Positions 7,747 through 16,381 of a stretch of 52,712 nt of DNA are shown one piece after another (positions within the stretch are counted from its first letter, which is position 1; each line of letters begins with the position of its first letter). The stretch spans positions 23,081 through 75,792 of the forward strand of contig PBMQ01000003.1 of assembly GCA_002722615.1 (NCBI GenBank), read 5' to 3'. Under the pieces are notes generated by a model that worked only from the letters and a program-made list of their open reading frames with translations, was not told where the DNA came from and did no database searches. A program made the translations under genes and the position numbers. The DNA comes from Methanobacteriota archaeon (GTDB lineage Archaea > Thermoplasmatota > Poseidoniia > Poseidoniales > Poseidoniaceae).

Positions 7747-9527
7747 TGTTCTCCCCCCGAATCGGGTTCATCGGTTTGACGTTGAGATGCGTGTGCATGC
7801 TTTTCTGCCTGGTTTGATGGTTGGTTGCTGCTTTGTGATTGCGACTCAGTTTCCGAGCGAAGAGGCACACGTCCAGTTGCTTTGATAGGGGGGAATTCTG
7901 CGGGTTTTCTCCTCGCTGAAGTGGATACAGCTTGCTGAATTCGTTTGTGCGTCATGGTAGGCTTTTGCTCAGGAAACGCATGCTCCTTAGCAGGACGAAC
8001 TGGGACGAACGGTTTGGTCAAAGGCGATTCCTTCAAAGTTGGTAATGCAATGTTCCGTTGTGCAGCAACATCGATTGGTGTTCGCTGAACAGGTTTCGTT
8101 ACTTTCTTCCTTCTTCGAACCATTCGTTGAGGAATTCGAGGTCGTACAATTGGTTTGTTCTCCTCGATTTCAACGACTTGTTCCTGTTCGATCTCGGCTA
8201 TCTCACTTGAATCCTCTTCATCAGAATCGTTAACCCATGCCCTCATCTTTGAACGAAGATTATCGTCAACCTGCTGTGTACGATGTTCGACAGGTAATGG
8301 GATTTGTTGAACAGGAGCAGGTGTCTCAAGTTTAGGTGATAGGATAGGATCGCTCACATTTTGCTGAAGATGTTCCACTATCGCAGCGTCTGCCTCTGCA
8401 TCTGTTTCGATAAAGAATGGATGTTGTTGCAACAACTCAATATCGAGTAACCACGTTTGAATTTGATCACTTTCAATTCCAGTGAGTTCACGCTCCAAAC
8501 GTGAACGCTGCTGTCTTGAGAACGCTTCAAGATTTGATGTGATCAGGAGAACATTTCCGTTAATCCGTGTTTGGTCAACAATACTTCGTATCATCTCAAT
8601 CACACGCTGCTCTCCATGAATTCCTGAAAGGTATTCGATGCCTTCGATAACGAGGATGCTATTTTGATGCGTATCTGAGAATTCGTCAACGGTTCTCCGT
8701 ATTGTTTCAAGAGATGGTTCCAACGTTCGCTCATGTTGCGTTTCTGACAGCCATCTGTAGTGTTCCAAATCGAAATCGTAATTCGATTCCATTTGTGGTG
8801 GGGACTGGCGGGAAATAATGAGTACGGGTTGGTTCAATTCAGAGATTGTTCGTGCAAACATGAAGGAATGAACTGGATCAATTGCGTGCTCAAGCCATGC
8901 TTGACCTCGTTGCAGTACCGGGCCGCTTTGCATTCTCAAACGTGCTTCACTGCGTCGTCGTAACGCTTCAGGAACGCCAACGGATGGCTTTAATTCTGGA
9001 AGTCGGTCTTCACGGTCAAGTCTTCGAATAGGTGTACGAACTGTTGTCCACCATGCTTCATCACGATGATTTTCCTCGAGGTTGAGCAAACCCATGTTCG
9101 GATTTCTCGATACGACTTCCATGTACGATGCTTCAGTCATCTCATGAAGGCTCATGGTTGCATCCAATGCAGATGCATCGGATTCAATTTCAAGCAATGC
9201 TTCAATTCCAAACCGTGGCACTTCAGCTTGATGAAATGCGGCTGCAAGAGAGCCGTCGAAAATCAATAAGTGGCCAATTCGTTCTCCAACTTCGGGTATG
9301 TTGCGTTGAATTTGGATTGAACCATTCCGCTCTAATATTGCTAATTCTTGTGCAAGATGGCGGAGAACATCAACTCCTCCGCGTCTTGATTCAAGCACGT
9401 CCCCGGGTATAAAATTCAACACGATCTCCACCCCGCAATCACGAAGATTTTCTTTTATCTTTTGAACTGTGTGTCCCTCGAGGATAAATGAGAAGCATTT
9501 CAATGGTTGATGGTATGGGCCAACCAT
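7743..9527 (-). CDS. DUF835-domain protein with basic, disordered C-terminal tail
   Basis: 594 residues in three parts. The N-terminal part (about 8-140) has a Gly-His-Leu-Leu-Ile-Phe-Asp-Gly then Gly-Ile-Glu-Ala-Leu pattern, reminiscent of small archaeal DUF2226/DUF4388-type modules. The middle (about 205-350) matches DUF835: PVLIISR, a Trp-Leu-Ser segment, ILVIEGIEYLSG and a closing SRLEREL. The last 240 residues are low complexity, rich in Glu, Gln and Pro with a strongly basic patch (RRRKK near residue 458). DUF835 is largely archaeal and of unknown biochemistry, and in some proteins it sits beside signalling domains. Its ATG (9525-9527) shares two bases with the ATG of the divergent DUF309 gene, and its stop overlaps the start of the DnaA-like gene. 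Confidence 0.82.
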   Translation of the reverse strand: MVGPYHQPLKCFSFILEGHTVQKIKENLRDCGVEIVLNFIPGDVLESRRGGVDVLRHLAQELAILERNGSIQIQRNIPEVGERIGHLLIFDGSLAAAFHQAEVPRFGIEALLEIESDASALDATMSLHEMTEASYMEVVSRNPNMGLLNLEENHRDEAWWTTVRTPIRRLDREDRLPELKPSVGVPEALRRRSEARLRMQSGPVLQRGQAWLEHAIDPVHSFMFARTISELNQPVLIISRQSPPQMESNYDFDLEHYRWLSETQHERTLEPSLETIRRTVDEFSDTHQNSILVIEGIEYLSGIHGEQRVIEMIRSIVDQTRINGNVLLITSNLEAFSRQQRSRLERELTGIESDQIQTWLLDIELLQQHPFFIETDAEADAAIVEHLQQNVSDPILSPKLETPAPVQQIPLPVEHRTQQVDDNLRSKMRAWVNDSDEEDSSEIAEIEQEQVVEIEENKPIVRPRIPQRMVRRRKKVTKPVQRTPIDVAAQRNIALPTLKESPLTKPFVPVRPAKEHAFPEQKPTMTHKRIQQAVSTSARRKPAEFPPIKATGRVPLRSETESQSQSSNQPSNQAEKHAHASQRQTDEPDSGGEQ

Positions 9528-9918
9528 GAAGGCATCACCCCTTTCAGAGGATGAGGCGGTGTTGCTTGAACAAGGACGACTTGATTTCGATACAGGACGT
9601 TATTGGCACGCTCATGAGGCGTGGGAGGATTTATGGAATTCTCTGAAACGAAGGGATGCGGTTCAAACTGAGATCTTGCTCATTCAAGGTCTTATTCAAA
9701 CAGCAGCCCTTCTCTACAACCATCAACGAAAGAAAACGAGAGGAGTCACCAATCAGTGGGCTAAACTTGTCCCGAAATTGAGTTCGTGGGACCATGCTTG
9801 GGGTTTCAACATCAAACAACATCTGGCGAACATTTCGGTTTTTGTTGACGACGTTGATGTTTGGGAACAAACCTATGAATCCATTCGGTTGCCAGTCGTT
9901 GAAGAGGTGAACGAGTGA
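9526..9918 (+). CDS. DUF309 family protein
   Basis: A 130-residue all-helical protein of the DUF309 family, recognised by Gly-Arg-Tyr-Trp-His-Ala-His-Glu-Ala-Trp-Glu-Asp-Leu-Trp near the N-terminus and by LLIQGLIQTAALLYNH. The family is widespread in bacteria and archaea and has no established biochemical role; the conserved His and Glu suggest a metal or ligand site. The ATG at 9526 overlaps the start codon of the opposite-strand DUF835 gene, so any promoter must lie inside that gene. The stop overlaps the next gene start. Confidence 0.85.
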   Translation: MKASPLSEDEAVLLEQGRLDFDTGRYWHAHEAWEDLWNSLKRRDAVQTEILLIQGLIQTAALLYNHQRKKTRGVTNQWAKLVPKLSSWDHAWGFNIKQHLANISVFVDDVDVWEQTYESIRLPVVEEVNE

Positions 9919-10556
9919 TGCAGTTTGAACAAGGCTTGCCACAGCATTTCATCGTGTTTGCACAAACGCCCAAGGCGCAAGAACAATCCCGTCGCATCTT
10001 CCTTCAGTTTGGCGTTGCCCTTGCCCTTCCTACGATAGGAATACTTCTCGGAGGTGCTTCCATTCTTGGAGCATTCTTCTTGACTCTGTTTTTGATTATA
10101 CTTCTTATCGGCCTGCGTCAATGGCAACGTTGGCAAACGATACCATTTGCAGTGAACCCTTCTCATCCCATGATGGAATTGGACTCAATCAAAGAAGCAG
10201 AAGTAATGATTCGACTTCAAGACGGGCGATGGGCCGAAGCAGGTAACGATCGTTATCGACTCATCAGCGACGATTTACTTCCAGGATTCAACTTGGTTGC
10301 TCTCGATGATGATTACACTATTTTTGGATACTTCACCGATGAGAAGGTCTTGAATTCATACCTCCGCCGAGTCATGTCCCTACTCAACCAATCACTTGCA
10401 CTTCGTGATGCCCACAATCAGGTCGAGGACGATATGGAAGAGGCACGTTCTCGAGAGTCTATGGACTATGGATTACTCGATCGAGATTGGCCAGAAGAAT
10501 TGGAACTCGAGGATGCTGCTGGCCCAATCGCCAAAAAGTTGAGAGGGCAGGAATAG
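9915..10556 (+). CDS. Hypothetical membrane protein with two N-terminal helices
   Basis: 213 residues. A short cytoplasmic-looking lead is followed by two hydrophobic stretches (about residues 29-50 and 52-70) ending in RQWQRW, then a soluble, acidic domain. The C-terminus is helical and highly charged. No family recognised. I choose GTG 9915 over ATG 9918 because GGTGA (9906-9910) stands exactly four bases before it, the spacing used by several other genes here; either start overlaps the DUF309 stop codon, so the two genes are coupled. Confidence 0.7.
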   Translation: MMQFEQGLPQHFIVFAQTPKAQEQSRRIFLQFGVALALPTIGILLGGASILGAFFLTLFLIILLIGLRQWQRWQTIPFAVNPSHPMMELDSIKEAEVMIRLQDGRWAEAGNDRYRLISDDLLPGFNLVALDDDYTIFGYFTDEKVLNSYLRRVMSLLNQSLALRDAHNQVEDDMEEARSRESMDYGLLDRDWPEELELEDAAGPIAKKLRGQE

Positions 10557-10614
10557 CCGATTCATTGATTCAACAACGGGTGGATTGAAAACCTAAACTG
10601 GTCAGCACAGCGTT

Positions 10615-11229
10615 ATGGAACCTCCTGTTCGTTGGGCTGAAATCGTTTCAGACCTTGACCAAGAACAACGGGAACTCTTGTTTGGAACTTCTCTCTCTCG
10701 CCGTTTTTCGAGACTTCCGTTATGGATTTCTCATCCTGCCAATATTGGTATGTTTTACGGATTCTTGATCAGTCTTGCACTGATTTTCCCATACACGTTA
10801 CGGTACGATAATCTGAATGAGTCGTTTTCGAATTGGCTATTGTTTTCAGCTCTCTTCATGGCAGCTTGTTTGGTTCTGGGTTTTTCGTCGTTGATTCTGG
10901 TTGCACTGACGAAACGAATGCCTATGACACCACCTCGAATTATCTTGTATCCCATGCCTTTCCTTGGCATTGGTTTGCTTGGCCTCGATTTCTCGAATGT
11001 TCTGGATATACCTGCTGGACTCTCCTTGTTCGTACTTCTGCTTCCAGGTCCTGCATACGTCCACCTATCTTGGGCTCCTCGATGGCGACTTCTATGCATG
11101 CTTGATGATGGTGTAAATCCATTTGAAGGTGGGAAAAGTTATCCCGTTTCAACAAAGGATTCCGCAGATGAGATGGCGGGTGAGGACCTCGAACTTCTCG
11201 AAGTGGTCGATGCCTACGAATCAGAATAA
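10615..11229 (+). CDS. Hypothetical four-helix membrane protein
   Basis: 204 residues with about four membrane segments (about residues 43-62, 75-100, 107-123 and 127-148), a soluble N-terminal lead and an acidic C-terminal tail of about 45 residues. I recognise no family. It follows the previous membrane gene by 58 bases on the same strand and could share its transcript, but it may have its own promoter: the AT-rich stretch with CCTAAAC lies about 20-25 bases before the ATG. Confidence 0.65.
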   Translation: MEPPVRWAEIVSDLDQEQRELLFGTSLSRRFSRLPLWISHPANIGMFYGFLISLALIFPYTLRYDNLNESFSNWLLFSALFMAACLVLGFSSLILVALTKRMPMTPPRIILYPMPFLGIGLLGLDFSNVLDIPAGLSLFVLLLPGPAYVHLSWAPRWRLLCMLDDGVNPFEGGKSYPVSTKDSADEMAGEDLELLEVVDAYESE

Positions 11230-11313
11230 GCATAATCGTTGGTCTTGAAGCAATTGATTCAACAGGGTCGATTTTCAAAGAAAGGTTACAAACCCAGTTT
11301 TCATCCACCCACT

Positions 11314-11673
11314 ATGGAAGCAAACGAGTGTTTCATTGCGAGTGTTGGAAAAGATTGGTATCGAATTGCAAACTGTAACGTCCACATGAACGTAAAACGT
11401 CGTTTACAACGAACTGTAATCCGTGGGCAAGAAGGTGATGATTTACTGGACGAGGGCGCTGAATCTGCAGAATACACCATTTCGGGAAATATGCCGATGA
11501 GTGAGTTCAAAGAAATCTTGAAGATTTTCAGGGGAGGTCAACCATGGTTTCATGACCCATTCGAGGAGCGTCAAATGAAGGCTCTTTTTCTGTCAATTGA
11601 CTACGATAGTGCAAGCGGGGCTTACGAATTTATTCTTATGGAAGATGCAGAGCAAGCAGAAATTAAATCCTAA
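11314..11673 (+). CDS. Small hypothetical protein
   Basis: 119 residues from ATG 11314; a TTG at 11239 would add 25 residues and is less likely because that extension is basic and unlike the rest. The sequence is mixed alpha/beta, with a basic stretch (NVKRRLQR) followed by an acidic one, and ends in alternating hydrophobic residues typical of a strand. No family recognised. The TAA stop is two bases from the stop of the convergent aminotransferase-fold gene. Confidence 0.55.
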   Translation: MEANECFIASVGKDWYRIANCNVHMNVKRRLQRTVIRGQEGDDLLDEGAESAEYTISGNMPMSEFKEILKIFRGGQPWFHDPFEERQMKALFLSIDYDSASGAYEFILMEDAEQAEIKS

Positions 11674-11675
11674 AT

Positions 11676-12920
11676 TCAGATTAAACCGACCTTCGGGCCA
11701 ATCGATTCCAGAAGGCGAAGAACATCGTCCAAATCCTCACGAGAAAGGCCAGATGACATTTGAGTACGGATTCTGGCCTTGTCTCTAGCAACCATTGGAA
11801 ATACAATCGCTCCAGCCATAACACCTTCATTCTGGAGATGGGTTGTCATCGCTTTTGCAACTGATGATTCACCACACATGATGGGAATGATCGGGGTCGT
11901 TGAAACTCCTGTGTCAAAGCCTAAGGATTGCAATTCTTTACGAAAATAGTTCGTGTTCTCCCATAACTTTGCGTGATGCTCCGGTTCTTCCATGAGAACT
12001 TCAATCGCAGCTTTCTGTGCGGCAGCAACACCGGGCGGTTGCGAACCGGAAAGAAGCCATGAGCGAGAATGGTTCAAGGCATGCGTCCGGGTCATCTCTG
12101 TACCGGCTAAGATACCTCCTTGTACTCCGAGAGCTTTCGAAAAGGACCCTACTTCAAAGTCAACTTTGCCTTGAAGCTTGAAATGGTCGACAATACCTCT
12201 TCCTCCTTCTCCGAGAACACCTTCTCCGTGACAATCGTCGACAAGGACCATCGCTCCATATTCCTCTGCAAGTTTGTTAACTTCGTCCAATGGTGCATAA
12301 TCTCCATCCATCGAGAAGACACCATCGGTGATGACGAGTTTCCGCTCAGCGTCCTCATGTGCCTTCAGAACCGCTTCAAGCTCACCCATGTCATTGTGAG
12401 CATATACACCACGTCGTGCCTTTGTGAGTCGAACACCATCGATGATGGAACCATGATTTAGTTCGTCACTGATGATGACATCTTGCGGTCCTTGAACCAG
12501 CGTTGGAATTAATCCGACGTTTGCGGTATAGCCTGCAGAATAAATCAATGCCGCTTCGACACCTTTGAAGTCTGCAACGGTTTGTTCAGCATCCAAATGT
12601 AAATCCATCGTTCCAGCAATGGCTCGAACCGATCCACTTCCAGCACCGTACCTCGTGGTTGCATCGACCATCGCTTGAACGACCTTGGGATGTGTTGTGA
12701 GGTTGAGGTAATTGTTTGCTGAGAGCATAATGGTAGGCTTGCCTTCCATTGTACAGCGGGGTTGATTCGGACCTTCGAGGGTTGGGGGTTCCCAAAGAAG
12801 GGACTTTTCATTCAATTCGTCAAAGCGTTGTTTCATCCACGTCATGTCACCAGGCATGGTCTCACCAACCAATGCTCGACGAGGTTGATTAAGGGTTTTT
12901 GTGAGATGTGGCTTCAACAC
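11676..12920 (-). CDS. kbl: Glycine C-acetyltransferase / 2-amino-3-ketobutyrate CoA ligase-like enzyme
   Basis: A fold-type I PLP enzyme of the alpha-oxoamine synthase family (Kbl, BioF, ALA synthase). 414 residues from a GTG at 12920; ATG at residue 22 or 26 is possible and would still leave a full domain. Visible are the Gly-rich YGAGSGSVRAIAGT, the DELNHGSIIDG segment, DDCH (228-231, cofactor-contacting Asp and His) and the PLP lysine K262 in VGSFSKALGVQGG. The closest remembered pattern is the Thermus/Bacillus type of 2-amino-3-ketobutyrate CoA ligase, which splits 2-amino-3-oxobutanoate to glycine and acetyl-CoA in threonine breakdown. No threonine dehydrogenase or biotin gene is adjacent, so substrate choice is inferred. 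Confidence 0.85.
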   Translation of the reverse strand: MLKPHLTKTLNQPRRALVGETMPGDMTWMKQRFDELNEKSLLWEPPTLEGPNQPRCTMEGKPTIMLSANNYLNLTTHPKVVQAMVDATTRYGAGSGSVRAIAGTMDLHLDAEQTVADFKGVEAALIYSAGYTANVGLIPTLVQGPQDVIISDELNHGSIIDGVRLTKARRGVYAHNDMGELEAVLKAHEDAERKLVITDGVFSMDGDYAPLDEVNKLAEEYGAMVLVDDCHGEGVLGEGGRGIVDHFKLQGKVDFEVGSFSKALGVQGGILAGTEMTRTHALNHSRSWLLSGSQPPGVAAAQKAAIEVLMEEPEHHAKLWENTNYFRKELQSLGFDTGVSTTPIIPIMCGESSVAKAMTTHLQNEGVMAGAIVFPMVARDKARIRTQMSSGLSREDLDDVLRLLESIGPKVGLI

Positions 12921-12955
12921 GCATGATGAAAAAGGAGAGGGTTTAGGGTCTTCTC

Positions 12956-13426
12956 GTGCGACTCGATGGAACGGTAAGCAGTGGTTTAGGTCGCGCCCAT
13001 GTTTTCATGTCGCAACCGCACTACCAAGAACAGTTTCGAACAATTCTCGGTACGACGGCGTGGCCAGGAACGCTCAACATCACTGTTGAACAGGATCACT
13101 TGATTCAGTACATTGCGCTAAGGAACAAAGCAGGAATTGACACGCTTGACGCCGATTCACACTCACTTGAACAAGCAACGAATATTGATGTTGACGCCTT
13201 CGAAGCAATGCGTGTGCGTGGCTTCCTTCGCGACGGCGTTTCGTTTGGAGGAGCTACTGCATATAAAGCAAAGATTTCCAACAACGGGCACATGACTGAG
13301 TGTGCAATTCTTATTCCCGATTTGACACGCCACGTTGATGTTGTGGAAGTGATTTCAGGGCCGTTCTTGCGGGAACGTCTTGGAATTGAAGACGGAGACA
13401 ATGTCACGCTCCATGTTGGGGAATAA
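12956..13426 (+). CDS. ribK: Archaeal CTP-dependent riboflavin kinase
   Basis: 156 residues from GTG 12956. It matches the archaeal RibK (former DUF120) family: the first strand pair GTVSSGLGRAHVFMS, then PGTLNI, the segment GFLRDGVSFGG and the closing LRERLGIEDGDNVTLHV. The family phosphorylates riboflavin to FMN with CTP rather than ATP and is a good marker of archaea. Unlike many archaeal versions it has no N-terminal helix-turn-helix domain, so it is kinase only. It diverges from the kbl-like gene with 35 bases between, and its TAA abuts the sufT stop codon. Confidence 0.9.
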   Translation: MRLDGTVSSGLGRAHVFMSQPHYQEQFRTILGTTAWPGTLNITVEQDHLIQYIALRNKAGIDTLDADSHSLEQATNIDVDAFEAMRVRGFLRDGVSFGGATAYKAKISNNGHMTECAILIPDLTRHVDVVEVISGPFLRERLGIEDGDNVTLHVGE

Positions 13427-13744
13427 TCAATCCCAAATGCCCATATCCATTCTGGCATCTTCTGTTGCATGAATTCGAGGATCCCATCGTGGTGACCAGA
13501 CCAAATTGATGTGAACACTGTCAAGCCCATCTGTTTGGAGTGCTGCTCGGTGAGCAGCAGCCATGATTTCAGGGGCTGCAGGGCAACCCGGTGAAGTGAG
13601 TGTTAAATCGATTTCAGCGTGTATTCCTTCATCTCGATTCTCAAAACGAACCGCATAGACCAAACCGAGGTCGACGATAGAAATATCCAATTCAGGGTCT
13701 TCAACCGATTGCAACGATTCCATAACATGCGTTTCTTCAACCAT
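13427..13744 (-). CDS. sufT: SufT / MIP18-family iron-sulfur assembly factor
   Basis: 105 residues of the DUF59 (MIP18/PaaD/SufT) fold: VEDPELDISIVDLGLVY at the start, then TSPGCPAAPEI with the conserved Cys at residue 54. Such proteins help carry or insert Fe-S clusters. It is the last gene of the SUF operon, starting within the sufE stop codon (TAATG at 13742-13746), which supports a role in cluster maturation. It is single-domain, without the extra domains of PaaD. Confidence 0.88.
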   Translation of the reverse strand: MVEETHVMESLQSVEDPELDISIVDLGLVYAVRFENRDEGIHAEIDLTLTSPGCPAAPEIMAAAHRAALQTDGLDSVHINLVWSPRWDPRIHATEDARMDMGIWD

Positions 13745-14154
13745 TATTCTTCCTCCGATATTTCGCTCATCACTTTGTCAAACATGTTGCGAAAACCATT
13801 GCTTCGCGATGGTGAAAGTGAGTTGAGAATGCCCATTGTCATTGCAAAATCCGGTGTTAAATTACGTGCTACCTCAATGGGTTGATGGTCAATTGCTATG
13901 GTTAGAATTCCCATCAGACCTTGCACCAATTTGGAATCTGCCCCCGAGTATAATCGAACGCTGTTGTTGTCGATGTCTACGCGAACATGAGCCTCTGATT
14001 GGCATCCATTGATTCGAGTTGAATCGGTCCAGTCCTTCTCAGGAAGCTCGTTAACTTCAGAAGCAAGATCAAAGACGTACTCAAGACGCTCCATTCGATC
14101 GTCGATAGACTGGAAATCCTCAATTAATTCCATGAGTTGTTCAGGATAGGTCAT
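13744..14154 (-). CDS. sufE: Cysteine desulfuration protein SufE
   Basis: 136 residues. SufE accepts sulfane sulfur from SufS and passes it to the SufBCD scaffold. The acceptor cysteine is C51 in RINGCQSEAHV, and the length and helical layout fit the family. Overlaps the sufS stop by four bases (ATGA) upstream and sufT by one base downstream, so production is tightly coupled. A purine-rich AGAGGT ribosome site lies just before the ATG. Confidence 0.92.
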   Translation of the reverse strand: MTYPEQLMELIEDFQSIDDRMERLEYVFDLASEVNELPEKDWTDSTRINGCQSEAHVRVDIDNNSVRLYSGADSKLVQGLMGILTIAIDHQPIEVARNLTPDFAMTMGILNSLSPSRSNGFRNMFDKVMSEISEEE

Positions 14155-15350
14155 GCAAACCTCTCCAGAATGTCGCCAACATGCCCTAGGAATTCATCAG
14201 CATCTTGAATCGTATTGTAAATGTAAAATGATGCTCGAACGGTTCCACTGATGCCGAGCCGATTGAGGAGCGGTTGAGCGCAATGGTGCCCGGTGCGAAC
14301 CGCTACCCCACGAGCATCCAAGAGATGAGCGAAATCTTCGCTGTGAAGTGTTGGATGCAGGAACGAAACGACCGATGAATCTTCATCATCATGACGCCCA
14401 TAGACCGTCATTCCCATTGCCCGAAGCGCATCTGCGACGTGACGTGCGATGTTGAGGAGCCGCAGATGTTGTTCTTTGAGATCAAGGGTTGCCAAATAGT
14501 CTAGAGCAGCATTCCAACCGATTGCTTCAGCAATTCGAGGTGTTCCAGCTTCAAAACGATGTTCATTGGTCTGGTAGGTTGAACCCTCTAGTGTTACGGT
14601 TTGAATCATGTCTCCACCGCCCATGAAGGGTTTCATTTCCTGGAACGTTTCTTCATTGACAAGGAGGCATCCAATACCGGTTGGACCGCACATCTTGTGA
14701 GCGGACAATGCCATCATGTCAGCGCCCAGTTCTCCCATATTGATTTGACAGTGTGGGGCTCCTTGGGCCGCATCGAGCAATACTTTAGCACCGTGTCTGT
14801 GAGCGATTTCAATGATATCTTCAATCGGATTTCGCACCCCTAGAACGTTTGATGTGTGAACAACACAGACCAAACCTGCTCCTTCAATCGAAGCTTCCAG
14901 GGCTTCCATATCGAGTGTTAGGTCTTGCTTGACAGGGACATATCGTAATTCGTTTCCGAAGGTTTCGGCAAGCATTTGCCACGGGACGATATCGCTGTGG
15001 TGTTCCATTTCGGTGAGGACGATTGCTCGACCTTTGAGTTGTGGGTGACCCCAAGCATGTGCTGCAAGATTGATGGCTTCAGTTGTACCACTTGTCAGGA
15101 TGCAGCGTTCAGCATTGAACCATGATTTGAGCGATGTTCGACATGCTTCATAGCCATCCGTTGCTTCTCCAGCGAGTGTGTGTACTGCTCTGTGAACATT
15201 GGCGTTGTGCTTGGTGTAGTAGTCATTCATTGCGTCAATGACTGTTGAAGGCTTCTGAGTTGTCGCAGCATTGTCGAGATAAATGAGGCGATGTCCATTG
15301 ACCTGACGTTGCAGAATCGGAAAATCATCTTGAATTGCCATACGTATCAC
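14151..15350 (-). CDS. sufS: Cysteine desulfurase SufS
   Basis: 399 residues, a class V aminotransferase-fold PLP enzyme that removes sulfur from cysteine. The N-terminal YLDNAATTQKP box, the PLP lysine K219 in LSAHKMCGPTG and the persulfide cysteine C357 in RTGHHCAQPL are present; the RTGHHCAQP form marks the group II (SufS/CsdA) type. Start is GTG 15350, overlapping the sufD stop (GTGA), or ATG 15341 three codons later. Works with SufE encoded immediately downstream. Confidence 0.95.
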   Translation of the reverse strand: MIRMAIQDDFPILQRQVNGHRLIYLDNAATTQKPSTVIDAMNDYYTKHNANVHRAVHTLAGEATDGYEACRTSLKSWFNAERCILTSGTTEAINLAAHAWGHPQLKGRAIVLTEMEHHSDIVPWQMLAETFGNELRYVPVKQDLTLDMEALEASIEGAGLVCVVHTSNVLGVRNPIEDIIEIAHRHGAKVLLDAAQGAPHCQINMGELGADMMALSAHKMCGPTGIGCLLVNEETFQEMKPFMGGGDMIQTVTLEGSTYQTNEHRFEAGTPRIAEAIGWNAALDYLATLDLKEQHLRLLNIARHVADALRAMGMTVYGRHDDEDSSVVSFLHPTLHSEDFAHLLDARGVAVRTGHHCAQPLLNRLGISGTVRASFYIYNTIQDADEFLGHVGDILERFA

Positions 15351-16381
15351 TCAATTAGTTTGCACTCAAGATGAACCGTCAATCGAGTCTGAATTGCATC
15401 GCGCACGTAATCAGAGCTAAGGCCAGTGAACGAGTCGACTAGAAATCCTTCGACGATCATTGAGGTTGCTTCTTCGTTTGAAAGTCCACGACTCATCAAG
15501 TAGTGCAACTGTTCTTTGTTAATTGGGGCAGAAGCAGCCCCGTGAGCAGCAGCAACTTCGTTAGCGAGGACTTCAAGTTCAGGAATTGCTTCTGCCCTCG
15601 AAGAAGGGGACAACAGAAGGTTACGGAACACTTGGGATGCATCGGTGTGCTGTGCAACGTCATCGATGGTGAGTGCACCCGTTCCGATGGAATGACTTCG
15701 ATCATCGCAGGCCGCATTAAGTAAGAGGTGTGAATCGGTGTGAGGTTGTTGATGTTGAATCTCAACGTGATGATCATCATGTCGTGTCCCGTGACCATGA
15801 ACTCCAATGAATTGTTTGAGGGAAGAGTTTGTTCCTTGAAGCGTACTTCGGATATCAGACTTGTTTCGATGACCTCCCATTGAGAGCGTTGCAAGTTCAA
15901 GTCGTCCATCCCGTTGGACATACCAGTCATCAACACGAACCATGACTGAGTCTGTGGACAATTCATTGATGATGCCAACACTTAGACTTGCATTGGGTTG
16001 AGCATGACCGGTCAAAGCAAGCCCAAACCATTCTGCTTCCCCATGGATGTGAATCACAAGGTTTGAGGTTGTTTTGCATGAGATGTGGAGATGGGTAGCA
16101 ACAGCATGCCCTCCAGCATGGATGTGTATGCTCCCTTCCTTACCATCACACTCAACAAGGATGGTCTCAGTAAGGACTTCATTCAAAAAAATCCGAGCTA
16201 TGTCTGTCTCTGGCAGTGGTTGAAACGGTTGGTTTACGATCTCAAGTTCCTCAGATTTGGCGACGGCGGAGTCCACAGTTGGGATTGTATCAACGCTTCC
16301 GGGATGAACCCTGGACCATGGCGTGTAGCGCCAGAGGTGTTCGGATCGACTTGGAAGAGTGGCATCGAGATACGATGTCAT
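15347..16381 (-). CDS. sufD: SUF scaffold subunit SufD
   Basis: 344 residues. The beta-helix core is rich in short hydrophobic strands and His, with the C-terminal helical segment of the SufBD family ([19 protein letters not shown], then [12 protein letters not shown]) near residues 275-315. SufD forms the SufBC2D complex with SufB and SufC that assembles Fe-S clusters. It is shorter and more divergent than E. coli SufD but its place between sufB and sufS is canonical. ATG 16379-16381 overlaps the sufB stop, preceded by GGAGGG. Confidence 0.92.
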   Translation of the reverse strand: MTSYLDATLPSRSEHLWRYTPWSRVHPGSVDTIPTVDSAVAKSEELEIVNQPFQPLPETDIARIFLNEVLTETILVECDGKEGSIHIHAGGHAVATHLHISCKTTSNLVIHIHGEAEWFGLALTGHAQPNASLSVGIINELSTDSVMVRVDDWYVQRDGRLELATLSMGGHRNKSDIRSTLQGTNSSLKQFIGVHGHGTRHDDHHVEIQHQQPHTDSHLLLNAACDDRSHSIGTGALTIDDVAQHTDASQVFRNLLLSPSSRAEAIPELEVLANEVAAAHGAASAPINKEQLHYLMSRGLSNEEATSMIVEGFLVDSFTGLSSDYVRDAIQTRLTVHLECKLIE

